64,000 nt of DNA, taken from contig NZ_SWBR01000002.1 of NCBI RefSeq assembly GCF_005116505.1, forward strand, positions 1,116,314-1,180,313, given 5' to 3'. Below are positions 29,217 through 37,600 of this stretch, in pieces (within the stretch, counting starts at the first letter, position 1; each line of letters begins with the position of its first letter). The DNA comes from Pedobacter polaris. Lineage in GTDB: Bacteria > Bacteroidota > Bacteroidia > Sphingobacteriales > Sphingobacteriaceae. The position numbers were made by a program, and so were the translations under genes. Below the pieces are notes generated by a model. The model had not been told where the DNA came from, did no database searches, and was given only the letters and a program-made list of their open reading frames with translations.

Positions 29217-29237
29217 GAGCCGAAGGGGTTCGAACCC
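29217..29237 (-). repeat. Inverted 21-bp copy of the tmRNA 3' end
   Basis: On the minus strand, 29237-29217 reads the same 21 bases as the tmRNA T-arm and acceptor end (from GGGTTCGAACCCC to TTCGGCTC). It is a third att-like copy, in opposite orientation, 136 bp inside the island. Confidence 0.8.
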
Positions 29238-29262
29238 TTATGTCGTATTGATTTACAATTAA

Positions 29263-29421
29263 TTATTTTGAGTCTTGACGAGATTTTTCCTCTTGATACT
29301 CTTTAATACTGATATCAACGATGATTTCGGCTATTAAATCTACAAAGGCTTGTCTTTTTTCTTCATCAGTTTGCTGGTTTTTTTCAAGTTCCTTTTTAGA
29401 GTTGACTGGCTTTGGTGTCAT
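29263..29421 (-). CDS. Small hypothetical protein near the island's left end
   Basis: A 52-residue frame from the ATG at 29421: MTPKPVNSKKELEKNQQTDE, then EKRQAFVDLIAEIIVDISIK and EYQEEKSRQDSK. A charged N-terminus is followed by an amphipathic helix (FVDLIAEIIVDISIKEY). Short proteins with a similar core are common beside tmRNA- or tRNA-integrated elements in Bacteroidota, but I cannot name a family. No integrase gene lies beside it. Confidence 0.55.
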   Translation of the reverse strand: MTPKPVNSKKELEKNQQTDEEKRQAFVDLIAEIIVDISIKEYQEEKSRQDSK

Positions 29422-29893
29422 TAATCAACGATTATATGTGAATTTGAAAAACAACTTTGAAGTAAACATTAAGATACTATTAATTTAGATTTCATTTTTA
29501 CATAATCATTAATTATAAAAATGTAGCTGAACCTTTAAAGGTAGTTTAAGCCTATCCTGATATTAGAAAATCACCAATGATGGTGCAAACTACCTTCAGA
29601 TCAAAAAATAGAATAGGAAATTGTTTGTGGAATAATCTTAATCATGATGAATGATCCTGCCTGGAGCGTTTGATATTCGAAAAGGTAAAACATAGATCAC
29701 GAATGAGAATATTTGTCTAACATGCAGTTATACAGTTAGATTTAGCTACTTAAAAATAAATCATAGATTACACATTTTTAAATTCCCAAAAAAACGAATG
29801 CTATTGCTAAAATACGTAGAAAACACTAATAACACATGGCATTTATTGTCGTGGAAAGATGCTATATTAGCATCTTTTACAAGGTGTATCTAA
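29422..29893. other. Intergenic region upstream of hsdM with nested inverted repeats
   Basis: No gene is seen in this 470-bp stretch. It holds a perfect 12-bp palindrome ACCTTTAAAGGT at 29531-29542 and a 10-bp inverted repeat AAGGTAGTTT (29538-29547) / AAACTACCTT (29587-29596), with a smaller hairpin CACCA/TGGTG inside it. These could be a control site or a small structured RNA for the following operon. Confidence 0.45.
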
Positions 29894-31288
29894 ATGGATT
29901 TGATTGGTAAATTATGGGGTTTTTGCAATAAGCTCAGACATGACGGAGTCGATGCTTCCGATTATATAGAGCAACTTACATATCTACTATTTTTAAAAAT
30001 GGCCCAAGAGAAAGGCGCCTTCGTACCTAAGCAACATGATTGGGAATCGCTAATAAAAATAGATGAAGACGGCTTATTATTAAAGCAATTGGATAAAATT
30101 TTAGAGCGTTTAAAAAAGGAAGATGGCATTCTTGGCGATATATTTTCGGATCCAGTTTCTCGAGTCAAGAATGCCAAAATATTGCGTGCCTTAATTGATG
30201 AGATCAATAGCATACAATGGACAAAATTTGAAGGGGATATTGTTGGTTTAACTTTCGAAGAGCTGATTGGTCGAGTGGCAAATGAAGGTAAGAAAGGTGC
30301 AGGCCAATATTTTACACCCCGACCTTTAATACAGTCTATCGTAAATGTATTTAAACCCGATCCGTTAGAAGCATTAGACTTTAATGTGGGCGATGTTGCA
30401 GTTGGAACAGCTGGCTTTTTGATCACTGCAAATGAATGGTTTAAAGAACAGACAAAGGGAAAAAGGATTTCTAAAAAGCAGTTGGATCGTATAAAAAACG
30501 AAACATACTTTGGACAAGAATTAGTTCAGAGACCAAGAAGATTAGCACTAATGAATATGTTTCTACATAACATTAATGCACAAATAAAATTGGGTGATAC
30601 AATATACGGTGAGCAAGACTCAATTCTGTATTCTTGCATTTTAACTAATCCTCCATTTGGGACTAAGGGAGCAAATCAAATTCCTGATAGAGATTTCCCT
30701 GTTAGAACAAGTGATAAACAACTTAATTTTGTTCAGCATATCATTGAAAAATTAAAACCGAAAGGCAGAGCAGCTATTGTTTTACCCGATAGTTGTTTAC
30801 AAAGTGATGCTGCAAAAAAAATGTGGGAGTTTTACTTAAATGCTGATCAAAGTGAAAGTCAGAGCTGCAAACTACACACAATATTAAAACTGCCAGAGGG
30901 AGTTTTTGCTGCCTACGCAAATGGAATTAAAGCATGCGTCGTTTTTATTCAAAAAGGCTCTAAAACTGATCAGACATGGATATATGATCTTAGAAAAGAT
31001 TTTCAGAAGATAACCACTAAGAGCAATATGCTTAAAGCTGAGCATTTTAATGATTTTGAATACTGCTACGGAAATGATCCTAATGGAAACAGTAAAAGGA
31101 CGGCAACTGATCGATTTAAGGTTTTTACAATAGAGGATGTCAGAAAAAAAAAATATGATCTATCATTTGTTGAAGTTTACAAGCCAGAAGATCTTCCACA
31201 ACCAATCCAAATTATTGATGAAATGATAATCGATTATCAGAATAAAATAAAAGCTTTGATGAAGTTAAAAAAAGACCTTTCGAAATAA
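29894..31288 (+). CDS. hsdM: Type I restriction-modification methyltransferase subunit HsdM
   Basis: A 464-residue N6-adenine DNA methyltransferase subunit. The N-terminal helical HsdM domain (DLIGKLWGFCNKLRHDGVD) is followed by the catalytic domain with GAGQYFTPRPLI, the SAM-binding motif I variant DVAVGTAGFL (about residue 165) and the catalytic NPPF in LTNPPFGTKG (about 250). It is slightly shorter than the usual 480-520 residues but complete. Its stop overlaps the hsdS start (ATG at 31288). It heads a four-gene operon without hsdR. Confidence 0.94.
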   Translation: MDLIGKLWGFCNKLRHDGVDASDYIEQLTYLLFLKMAQEKGAFVPKQHDWESLIKIDEDGLLLKQLDKILERLKKEDGILGDIFSDPVSRVKNAKILRALIDEINSIQWTKFEGDIVGLTFEELIGRVANEGKKGAGQYFTPRPLIQSIVNVFKPDPLEALDFNVGDVAVGTAGFLITANEWFKEQTKGKRISKKQLDRIKNETYFGQELVQRPRRLALMNMFLHNINAQIKLGDTIYGEQDSILYSCILTNPPFGTKGANQIPDRDFPVRTSDKQLNFVQHIIEKLKPKGRAAIVLPDSCLQSDAAKKMWEFYLNADQSESQSCKLHTILKLPEGVFAAYANGIKACVVFIQKGSKTDQTWIYDLRKDFQKITTKSNMLKAEHFNDFEYCYGNDPNGNSKRTATDRFKVFTIEDVRKKKYDLSFVEVYKPEDLPQPIQIIDEMIIDYQNKIKALMKLKKDLSK

Positions 31289-32928
31289 TGCATAAACTAC
31301 CAAAGCATTGGAAAATGTTGCCACTTGCTGAACTGGTGGTATTAAGAAAGGGTAAAAAACCTATAAAGCTTCTCCCTGTACCTTTCCATCAAAGTGTGCC
31401 ATATTTAGATATTGATGCTATTGAAAACAACAACTACAAACAATATGCAGACAGTACATCTACCGTTATTTCTTCTTACGACGATATTTTTATTGTAGCG
31501 GATGGATCACGTAGTGGTTTAGTTGCAAGAGGACAAGTTGGTGCAGTAGGCTCAACTATCATTTGTATTTCTCCGCTAACTATTAATTCTGATTTTCTTC
31601 TGTATTTTCTTCAAGCACAATATGAGTTTTTCAATAAAAATACAACAGGTGCTAGTATACCTCACTTGAATCAAAATTTATTATTAACATTAAAAGTTCC
31701 TATTCCTCCTCCTGATGAACAGGTTTTCATAGCCAATTCATTAAAAATTACACTCGATAAATATCAAGATGATTTTAAAGATGCGAAAAACGAAATGCTT
31801 CAGGTCCAGAAATACAAGCGAAGTGTCCTAGACAAAGCTATCGGTGGAGATCTTACAACTACTTGGCGAAAGCAAAATAAAATAACTCTTTCCGAAACAA
31901 AGGATGAACTTTTAAATATTTGCGATTCTCCAAGTATATTAAATAAGCGCGATACTAGGTTTACTGTTCCACACAGTTGGATAATTACTGATGCTAAATC
32001 TGTTTGCAGTAAAATTACTGATGGGGAACATAATACACCACCACGACAACAAAGTGGAGAGTTATTATTGTCCGCGAGAAATGTTCGAGACGGATTTATT
32101 GATTACGCTGATGTAGATTACATTTCGGTTGAGCAATTAAGAAAATTACGCAAAAGGTGCGATCCTGAAAAAAATGATGTTTTAATTGTTAGCGTTGGTG
32201 CAACCATTGGTAGGACAGCGATCGTGTCTGATAATATTTCTTTTGCTTTAGTAAGAAGTGTTCTGCTTCTAAAACCAAAAATTTCTGGCTATTTTTTAAT
32301 GTATTGTTTACAATCTCCTTTATTACAAGATTTAATTAAGGAAAGTTGTAAGGGTGTTGCTCAAGCGCACCTCTATATTACCGAAACTAATAACTTACCA
32401 ATACCCTTTCCAAGTTTTGCAGAGCAAGAACAGATCGTAATACAAGTTGACAAACATTTTAGAACTGCAGAGCAACTAGAAGAAAAGACTAAGGTCACCT
32501 TAAAAAAAGTTGATGATTTGCAGCGATCAATATTCCAGTTAGCATATTCAGGACGGATCGCAGTAAATCCCGGCGCCGGCAAGGTGGACTCGGTGTGGTT
32601 TAATGAATTTGTGGAATTAAATAATGTGGCTAGGCAAAACTTTATAACAAACAATAAAGCGATTAGTGATAAAAAGAAAACTGCATATAAAAAACTCAGG
32701 GATGTCATGGCAACAAAAAAATCTATTATAGAAATTTTAGAGGGAGCTACAAAAAATCAAATAACAGTTGAAGATGCGTGGCATCAATCTCATTATTATG
32801 AAAAGGGTGAAATTGAGGATTTTTATGAAGAGTTAGAATCTGTTAGTAAAAAGAACAAATCAGGTAAGATCGTTTCATGGGAATTTACAAACAGTTCAAA
32901 GGGTGGTGTGTTACTTAAACTTAAATAA
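31288..32928 (+). CDS. hsdS: Type I specificity subunit HsdS with C-terminal extension
   Basis: A 546-residue DNA specificity subunit with two target recognition domains: the first from LPKHWKMLPLAELVVLRKGK, ending in the coiled-coil spacer QVQKYKRSVLDKAIGGDLT; the second from VPHSWIITDAKSVCSKITDG, ending LQRSIFQLAYSGRI. About 120 further residues (from about 425) are beyond the normal HsdS length; they include KKSIIEILEGATKNQITVED and a Glu-rich stretch and look like a small helical or winged-helix module. The next gene starts directly after the stop (32929), so coupling is tight. The extension may recruit the downstream ATPase (inference). Confidence 0.92.
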   Translation: MHKLPKHWKMLPLAELVVLRKGKKPIKLLPVPFHQSVPYLDIDAIENNNYKQYADSTSTVISSYDDIFIVADGSRSGLVARGQVGAVGSTIICISPLTINSDFLLYFLQAQYEFFNKNTTGASIPHLNQNLLLTLKVPIPPPDEQVFIANSLKITLDKYQDDFKDAKNEMLQVQKYKRSVLDKAIGGDLTTTWRKQNKITLSETKDELLNICDSPSILNKRDTRFTVPHSWIITDAKSVCSKITDGEHNTPPRQQSGELLLSARNVRDGFIDYADVDYISVEQLRKLRKRCDPEKNDVLIVSVGATIGRTAIVSDNISFALVRSVLLLKPKISGYFLMYCLQSPLLQDLIKESCKGVAQAHLYITETNNLPIPFPSFAEQEQIVIQVDKHFRTAEQLEEKTKVTLKKVDDLQRSIFQLAYSGRIAVNPGAGKVDSVWFNEFVELNNVARQNFITNNKAISDKKKTAYKKLRDVMATKKSIIEILEGATKNQITVEDAWHQSHYYEKGEIEDFYEELESVSKKNKSGKIVSWEFTNSSKGGVLLKLK

Positions 32929-34563
32929 ATGCAGGTAGAATACTTGAAAATCAAAAGGTTTAAAAATTTAAAGGATTTTGAAATTAACCTTGATAAAGCA
33001 GAGACTATCTCTGTCGTTATTGGCCAAAATGCTTCAGGAAAATCTAATTTTATAGAAGCAATCGTATTAATTTTTAAATATCTTGATTTTGATTTTAAGA
33101 AGACCGTTGATGCTGAGCTAGCATTAGGATTTGAGTTACATTATAAATGTGGTGGATATAATATTCAAATCCATTACTCGGCTAAAGAGAAGAAAAAATG
33201 GGCGACGTTTGTGAATTTGAAAGCAATTTCTCAAGATGCATTTACTAAAAATAAAAACGAATATCTACCACGTTATATCCTAGCTTACTATTCTGGTTTA
33301 GGAAATAGTAACAGATTAGAAGAGCATTTTGAAGATCATAAAGAGCGTTTTGCAAGGGCCGTTGTTAGTACTACATCCCATGACTTGCCTGAGTATCCTC
33401 GAATGCAGTATGCAGAGTTAATTCATAGCCAGTTTTCCCTATTTTCCTTTTTTATTGACGACGACCCAAAACTTACTAATTTTCTTAAGGAAAATCTATT
33501 CATTGAGGAAATGCAAAGTACACTATTACCTATAAAGGAACCAGAGTGGGCGAAAAGCAATAGCGAAACTAAGGCAGATAGATTCTGGGGAAGCAAAGGA
33601 ATCGTACGTGATCTTTTGGACTATCTTTATGATAATGTAGCAATAGCCCCCATAAAAGATACAATAAATAATAATGGTGCACTTTGGAAAAAGGAGAAGA
33701 AGCGCTTCGAAGTTGTATATCTATACTTTTCAAGTTTTTCTAAAATTAAAGACTTTGTCAAAAAAATGAAATGGTCAAGTTTCGATTTTTTTCATGTTCT
33801 AAATACGGCAAATGTTTCCCGATTATTTTTTCAAGAGGGAATTAGGATTCGAGTAAAGAAGAAGTACGCCAATAGAATCTCTTTTAAACAATTAAGTGAA
33901 GGTGAGCAACAGTTATTGACTGTTCTCGGCTTAATGAGATTTACTGCTGGTGTTGAAACCTTATTTTTATTAGATGAACCTGACACTCATTTAAATCCTT
34001 ATTGGAGATGGAAGTACATTGAATTTATTAATGAGATTGTATTCAATAATGGAGAATCAGGTAAACAAATTGCTGAAACCTCTCAAGTAATTATGACAAG
34101 TCATGATCCATTAACCATCGGAAGTCTTAAAAAAGAAGCTGTGAGAGTTTTTAAAACAGAGCTTGATACAGGTATCATCAAAGCACTTATGCCTTTAGAA
34201 GATCCTAAGGGTATGGGGGTAGCGGGAATATTAACTGAAATTTTCAAACTTCGTACAACATTAGATCAGAAAACTCAGCAACAGTTGGATTTAAGAAGAA
34301 CATTAGAAAGCAAGCTGGTGAATAAAATTCCTCTAACGGAAGATGAAAGTTTAAAATTAGAACAATTGAATGAATCATTAGATAATTTAGGCTTTTCACG
34401 GTTCAATAGAGATCCATTATATCAGAAATTTCAAGCTGCTTTTGAAAAGGAATTAACTGAAAAGCAAATTGACTTCAAGCCCTTAACTCAAGAAGAAGAA
34501 GATAAGCAGAAAAAGCATATTGAAAAAGTTCTTAAGGAAATCCTTAAAAAAGATGGTATTTAA
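32929..34563 (+). CDS. AAA/ABC-type ATPase, PtuA/RloA-like, linked to hsdMS
   Basis: A 544-residue SMC/OLD-like ATPase. Walker A is GQNASGKS (residues 32-39), the ABC signature region LSEGEQQLL (about 321), Walker B LFLLDEPDTHLNPY (about 343-356) and the switch His in MTSHDPL (about 389-395). No Toprim nuclease domain is seen at the C-terminus, which is helical and charged. This layout matches PtuA of Septu defence systems and ATPases found in hsd loci (RloA). The next gene, an HNH-like protein, starts 2 bp after the stop. It probably senses or drives an anti-phage response with that protein. Confidence 0.88.
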   Translation: MQVEYLKIKRFKNLKDFEINLDKAETISVVIGQNASGKSNFIEAIVLIFKYLDFDFKKTVDAELALGFELHYKCGGYNIQIHYSAKEKKKWATFVNLKAISQDAFTKNKNEYLPRYILAYYSGLGNSNRLEEHFEDHKERFARAVVSTTSHDLPEYPRMQYAELIHSQFSLFSFFIDDDPKLTNFLKENLFIEEMQSTLLPIKEPEWAKSNSETKADRFWGSKGIVRDLLDYLYDNVAIAPIKDTINNNGALWKKEKKRFEVVYLYFSSFSKIKDFVKKMKWSSFDFFHVLNTANVSRLFFQEGIRIRVKKKYANRISFKQLSEGEQQLLTVLGLMRFTAGVETLFLLDEPDTHLNPYWRWKYIEFINEIVFNNGESGKQIAETSQVIMTSHDPLTIGSLKKEAVRVFKTELDTGIIKALMPLEDPKGMGVAGILTEIFKLRTTLDQKTQQQLDLRRTLESKLVNKIPLTEDESLKLEQLNESLDNLGFSRFNRDPLYQKFQAAFEKELTEKQIDFKPLTQEEEDKQKKHIEKVLKEILKKDGI

Positions 34564-34565
34564 AT

Positions 34566-35432
34566 ATGCGCTACATTAATACTAGCATATTAGTTATTGA
34601 TGCGAATTGGATCGCCACTGCAAAGAAGGACAAGTATAGTCCGCTATGGTCATCATTAAAAACGGCGTTTGAAAGTTTGGTGGGAAAGAAATGTTGGTAT
34701 AATGAGTCAATTAACGACGGAACAAGCAATCCTATAGACCATTTTCGTCCAAAAGCTGCTCAGGTGAAGAAGTTTACTTCGAAGTATGCGACATTAGATC
34801 CAGCTATATGGAGTCAATTATTTAACACTTCGCAAACTGGTTATCCATTTTTAGAGTTTGATGACACAAATTATCGATATGCATGCGGATTTGCCAATAG
34901 TGCGCACTATAGAGAAAGCATTGATGGCATCACAAGAGGTAAATGGGATTTCTTCCCAATTCGTTCCACCAGCGCGATCGCGACAACAAAAGCAGCTATT
35001 ACTACTGAAGAAATAGCATTACTTGATCCCTGCGATAAAAATGATCCAGAGTATTTATGTTTTAATGAGCTTGGTGGAATTGATGCTTCTGATGGCATTT
35101 TAACCTATAGCTGGGAATATTGTCGAGTAAAGGTTTCGATAGAGGTTTATAACCTAATGTATTCTGTGATTTCACAGAAACGCTTAGAAAAATGGGTTGC
35201 TAGTGAACGTGAAATAGAATTACTTACAGTACTTTTCAATAGGAGCAATAAAACTCCGCTTGAGCAGCAAACCTTCGACCACTTGTTTATAAATTTAATT
35301 ACATCATTACAAAAAAGGTCAGAGTATTCCGCTGTTGTAATCGACTGCATAAAAAATTACATAAAAAGAAAAGACGCAATAGTCTACAAATGGTTACATA
35401 CTGAGATACCGAGTGATCTCTTAAAGAAATAA
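34566..35432 (+). CDS. HNH-like protein, PtuB-like partner of the ATPase
   Basis: A 288-residue protein with a motif like the start of PtuB/HNH nucleases: KKCWYNES (about residues 41-48) followed by NPIDHFRPKAAQ (about 56-67), then a WxxL-type helix and a DPCDKNDPEYLCF segment (about 157-169). In typical members the first motif is CxxC; here the second Cys is replaced (C-W-Y-N), while the HFRPK motif is intact. The ATPase/HNH pairing with 2 bp between genes is characteristic of Septu. It is the likely nuclease effector, though the lost Cys raises doubt about the zinc site. Confidence 0.75.
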   Translation: MRYINTSILVIDANWIATAKKDKYSPLWSSLKTAFESLVGKKCWYNESINDGTSNPIDHFRPKAAQVKKFTSKYATLDPAIWSQLFNTSQTGYPFLEFDDTNYRYACGFANSAHYRESIDGITRGKWDFFPIRSTSAIATTKAAITTEEIALLDPCDKNDPEYLCFNELGGIDASDGILTYSWEYCRVKVSIEVYNLMYSVISQKRLEKWVASEREIELLTVLFNRSNKTPLEQQTFDHLFINLITSLQKRSEYSAVVIDCIKNYIKRKDAIVYKWLHTEIPSDLLKK

Positions 35433-35905
35433 ACGGACAATCATTTAATAATATTTATAAGTGATGGTTTGTCCTTTTTTTATTCTTCGTATTGTTGTGT
35501 GTTGCATATTTTGAGAATCAAGCATCTCGGGGCTTTCAAAATTCTTTAAAATCTCTAGCTTAGCAATTTCTTCAAGAAAGGTTAGAATCGGTATAAAAAG
35601 TTCGATTGAAGCCCCCTCAAGTCCACCACACAGTAGCAGAAAAAGCCACCCCAAAAAGGTGGCTTTTTTCGTTAAGTAGTAGCCCGAAGTGACTGAGGCA
35701 ACGAAGTCTACTTTTGGATAATCTATATTTATAAAGTCTAAAAAAGAACTTCATGGCTAATAGACTATTTAAAGAAAATTTGTTGGGAAATTTCGGCATT
35801 AGCTTTGGATTGGAAGCTTACCCAACATCTTTCAACTGACTTCTTGTGTTATTATTTTTAGCTTAAATTTTAACCAGATTGTTAAATAAATCATAAAAAT
35901 TTGCA
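35433..35905. other. Intergenic region after the defence operon
   Basis: Minus-strand frames at 35445-35654 and 35617-35799 run through a terminator and overlap each other, so I do not call them genes; the first (ELFIPILTFLEEIAKLEILK) might be a remnant. A 28-codon plus frame starts at 35753 (MANRLFKENLLGNFG) and could also be a gene fragment. Nothing else is recognised. Confidence 0.4.
35641..35670. terminator. Bidirectional terminator
   Basis: AAAAAGCCACC (35641-35651) and GGTGGCTTTTT pair perfectly around a 7-nt loop, with A- and T-runs on both sides. It is about 210 bp after the HNH-like gene. Confidence 0.8.
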
Positions 35906-35927
35906 TATATGACCAATCGGTCATATA
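35906..35927. promoter_or_regulatory. TetR operator overlapping the tetR-family promoter
   Basis: TATATGACC (35906-35914) and GGTCATATA (35919-35927) form a 9-bp inverted repeat with a 4-bp spacer. The -7 box TATATTTG (35924-35931) overlaps its right arm, so a bound repressor would block transcription of its own gene. The same core TGACC-N4-GGTCA recurs at 36559-36572. Confidence 0.75.
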
Positions 35928-35940
35928 TTTGCTTAATAAA

Positions 35941-36540
35941 ATGAAAGTTATCATGACAAAGGGAGAAGAAACCAGACAGTTTATCATAGAAAAAGCAGCC
36001 CCAATATTTAATATAAAGGGGATTGCTGCAACTTCTATGAGCGATATAATGGAAGCTACAAGACTTTCAAAAGGCAGTATGTATGTTCATTTTGAAAATA
36101 AAGATGTTCTGGCTTGTGCAGCAGTAGATCATAATATAAAAGTATTGGGTGACAAACTTCTGTCTAAACTCAGCAAATGCAAAACAGCAAAAGAGGAGTT
36201 GTTTACTTATATTGATTTCTTCAGCAATGCTGTACACCCACCTCTTACAGGGGGTTGCCCGTTATTAAATTTCGGAACAGAAGCAGATGATACCAACCCA
36301 ATTGTGAAAGAAAAAGTAAATAAGGGTATTAATTTTAATCAGCAGTTATTAGAAAAAAGTATTACCAAAGGAATTAACAACGGAGAATTTAAACCCAATT
36401 GGAACGCTGCCGATTTTGCAACTGTAGTTTTTGCCATGATGGAAGGCGGTCATTTAATATCAAGAATGTCAAGTAATAACGATAAGATGCAAATAATTAC
36501 GAAAACACTAAAAAACATAATTGAGGAAAACAGCCTCTAA
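35941..36540 (+). CDS. TetR/AcrR-family transcriptional regulator
   Basis: A 199-residue repressor. The N-terminal helix-turn-helix domain has AAPIFNIKGIAATSMSDIM and the recognition helix RLSKGSMYVHFENKDVL; the C-terminal ligand domain includes HPPLTGGCPLLNFGTEADDTN, as in regulators of electrophile or alkylation stress. The ATG at 35941 fits the promoter, which would start transcription near 35937; an alternative ATG lies at 35953 and a TTG at 35929. It controls itself and, through a second operator, the SDR gene that follows. Confidence 0.92.
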   Translation: MKVIMTKGEETRQFIIEKAAPIFNIKGIAATSMSDIMEATRLSKGSMYVHFENKDVLACAAVDHNIKVLGDKLLSKLSKCKTAKEELFTYIDFFSNAVHPPLTGGCPLLNFGTEADDTNPIVKEKVNKGINFNQQLLEKSITKGINNGEFKPNWNAADFATVVFAMMEGGHLISRMSSNNDKMQIITKTLKNIIEENSL

Positions 36541-36557
36541 TTTTTTTTAACTTTAAA

Positions 36558-36573
36558 ATGACCGAACGGTCAT
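36558..36573. promoter_or_regulatory. Second TetR operator, upstream of the SDR gene
   Basis: ATGACC (36558-36563) and GGTCAT (36568-36573) with a 4-bp spacer match the core of the operator at 35906-35927. It is 45 bp before the SDR start codon. Confidence 0.7.
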
Positions 36574-36618
36574 ATAATGCGTAAAATTTTAAATAAATAA
36601 TAATAAAAAGAAAACAAC

Positions 36619-37431
36619 ATGTCAAAAACAATTTTAATTACAGGAGCTTCTAAAGGATTTGGAAGAGCCTGGACTGAAGCATTTTTAGAAAAGGGATACA
36701 GGGTAGCTGCAACAGCTAGAAATATTGATACCCTTGCCGACTTAAAAGCGAAATACGGAGACAGCATTTTGCCTCTAGAACTAGATGTAAACAATCGAGA
36801 AGATTCGTTTTCAGTAGTTAGGAAAGTACATCAACATTTCGGAAAAATTGATATCCTCATTAATAATGCTGGCTATTCCTTAAATGGTGCTGTTGAAGAA
36901 GCGAGTGAAAAAGAGGCGAGAGCACAATTCGAAACAAATTTCTTTGGAACACTTTGGTTAACACAAGCGGTTTTACCAATTATGAGAAATCAAAAAAGTG
37001 GCCATATTATACAAGTTTCTTCAATTTTAGGGATAGTGACTTTACCGATATTGGGACTTTATAATGCTTCGAAATTTGCGGTCGAAGGTCTTAGCGAAAC
37101 TCTAGCATCCGAAGTAAAACAATTTGGGATCAATGTAACTTTAGTAGAGCCAAACGGATATGCATCAGACCTTTGGCACTCCGCTATCAATAGCAATAGT
37201 ATTGAGGTGTATGACGGACTCAAAAAAACGTTTGCAGAAGCAGACAATTCTGATTCATTTGGAAAAGTAAGCGCGACAGCAGCAGCAGTCGTTAAACTGA
37301 TTGAAGCAGAAAATCCTCCTTTACGTCTATTCTTAGGTAAAGTGGCTCTGCCATTTGCAAAACAAAACTATGAACAAAAATTAGCCACTTGGGAAGAATG
37401 GGCTGACACATCTGTAGAAGCACATGGATAA
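36619..37431 (+). CDS. Short-chain dehydrogenase/reductase under TetR control
   Basis: A 270-residue classical SDR. Seen are the cofactor loop TGASKGFG (residues 8-15), NNAGY (about 88), the catalytic Ser in IQVSSILG and Tyr-x-x-x-Lys in YNASK (about 150). The Arg in ATARN suggests NADP(H). Such genes next to TetR repressors commonly reduce quinones or aldehydes, but the substrate is unknown. An imperfect hairpin at 37468-37496 follows the gene. Confidence 0.9.
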   Translation: MSKTILITGASKGFGRAWTEAFLEKGYRVAATARNIDTLADLKAKYGDSILPLELDVNNREDSFSVVRKVHQHFGKIDILINNAGYSLNGAVEEASEKEARAQFETNFFGTLWLTQAVLPIMRNQKSGHIIQVSSILGIVTLPILGLYNASKFAVEGLSETLASEVKQFGINVTLVEPNGYASDLWHSAINSNSIEVYDGLKKTFAEADNSDSFGKVSATAAAVVKLIEAENPPLRLFLGKVALPFAKQNYEQKLATWEEWADTSVEAHG

Positions 37432-37467
37432 TATATTTTTCTCTATTTAAGATGATTATGAAAACGA

Positions 37468-37496
37468 GATTGTTCCTTTTCTAGGAAGGAATAATC
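37468..37496 (+). terminator. Hairpin after the SDR gene
   Basis: GATT-G-TTCCTT and AAGGAA-T-AATC form a stem with one mismatch and a 7-nt loop. There is no T-run, so this is only a possible terminator. Confidence 0.4.
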
Positions 37497-37600
37497 TTAC
37501 TTATTGTTCTCTAATCTCATGGATTTGTACAAAATAATGTTACTGGAACGATTACTTCTATGGCAAAAATCAGTTATCAATAAGATAATATCTCCATGAA

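Noticed and set aside
29962..30426. 154-codon minus-strand frame inside hsdM
   Set aside because: It is fully antisense to a clear HsdM coding sequence with catalytic motifs, and its translation has no recognisable domain.
35590..35640. tRNA-like 3' end near the terminator (TTCGATT then CAAGTCCACCA)
   Set aside because: The T-stem does not pair and there is no upstream tRNA body, so it is not called a tRNA fragment or att site.
35445..35799. Two minus-strand frames after the defence operon
   Set aside because: They overlap each other and run through a strong bidirectional terminator. The first might be a gene remnant, but nothing identifies it.
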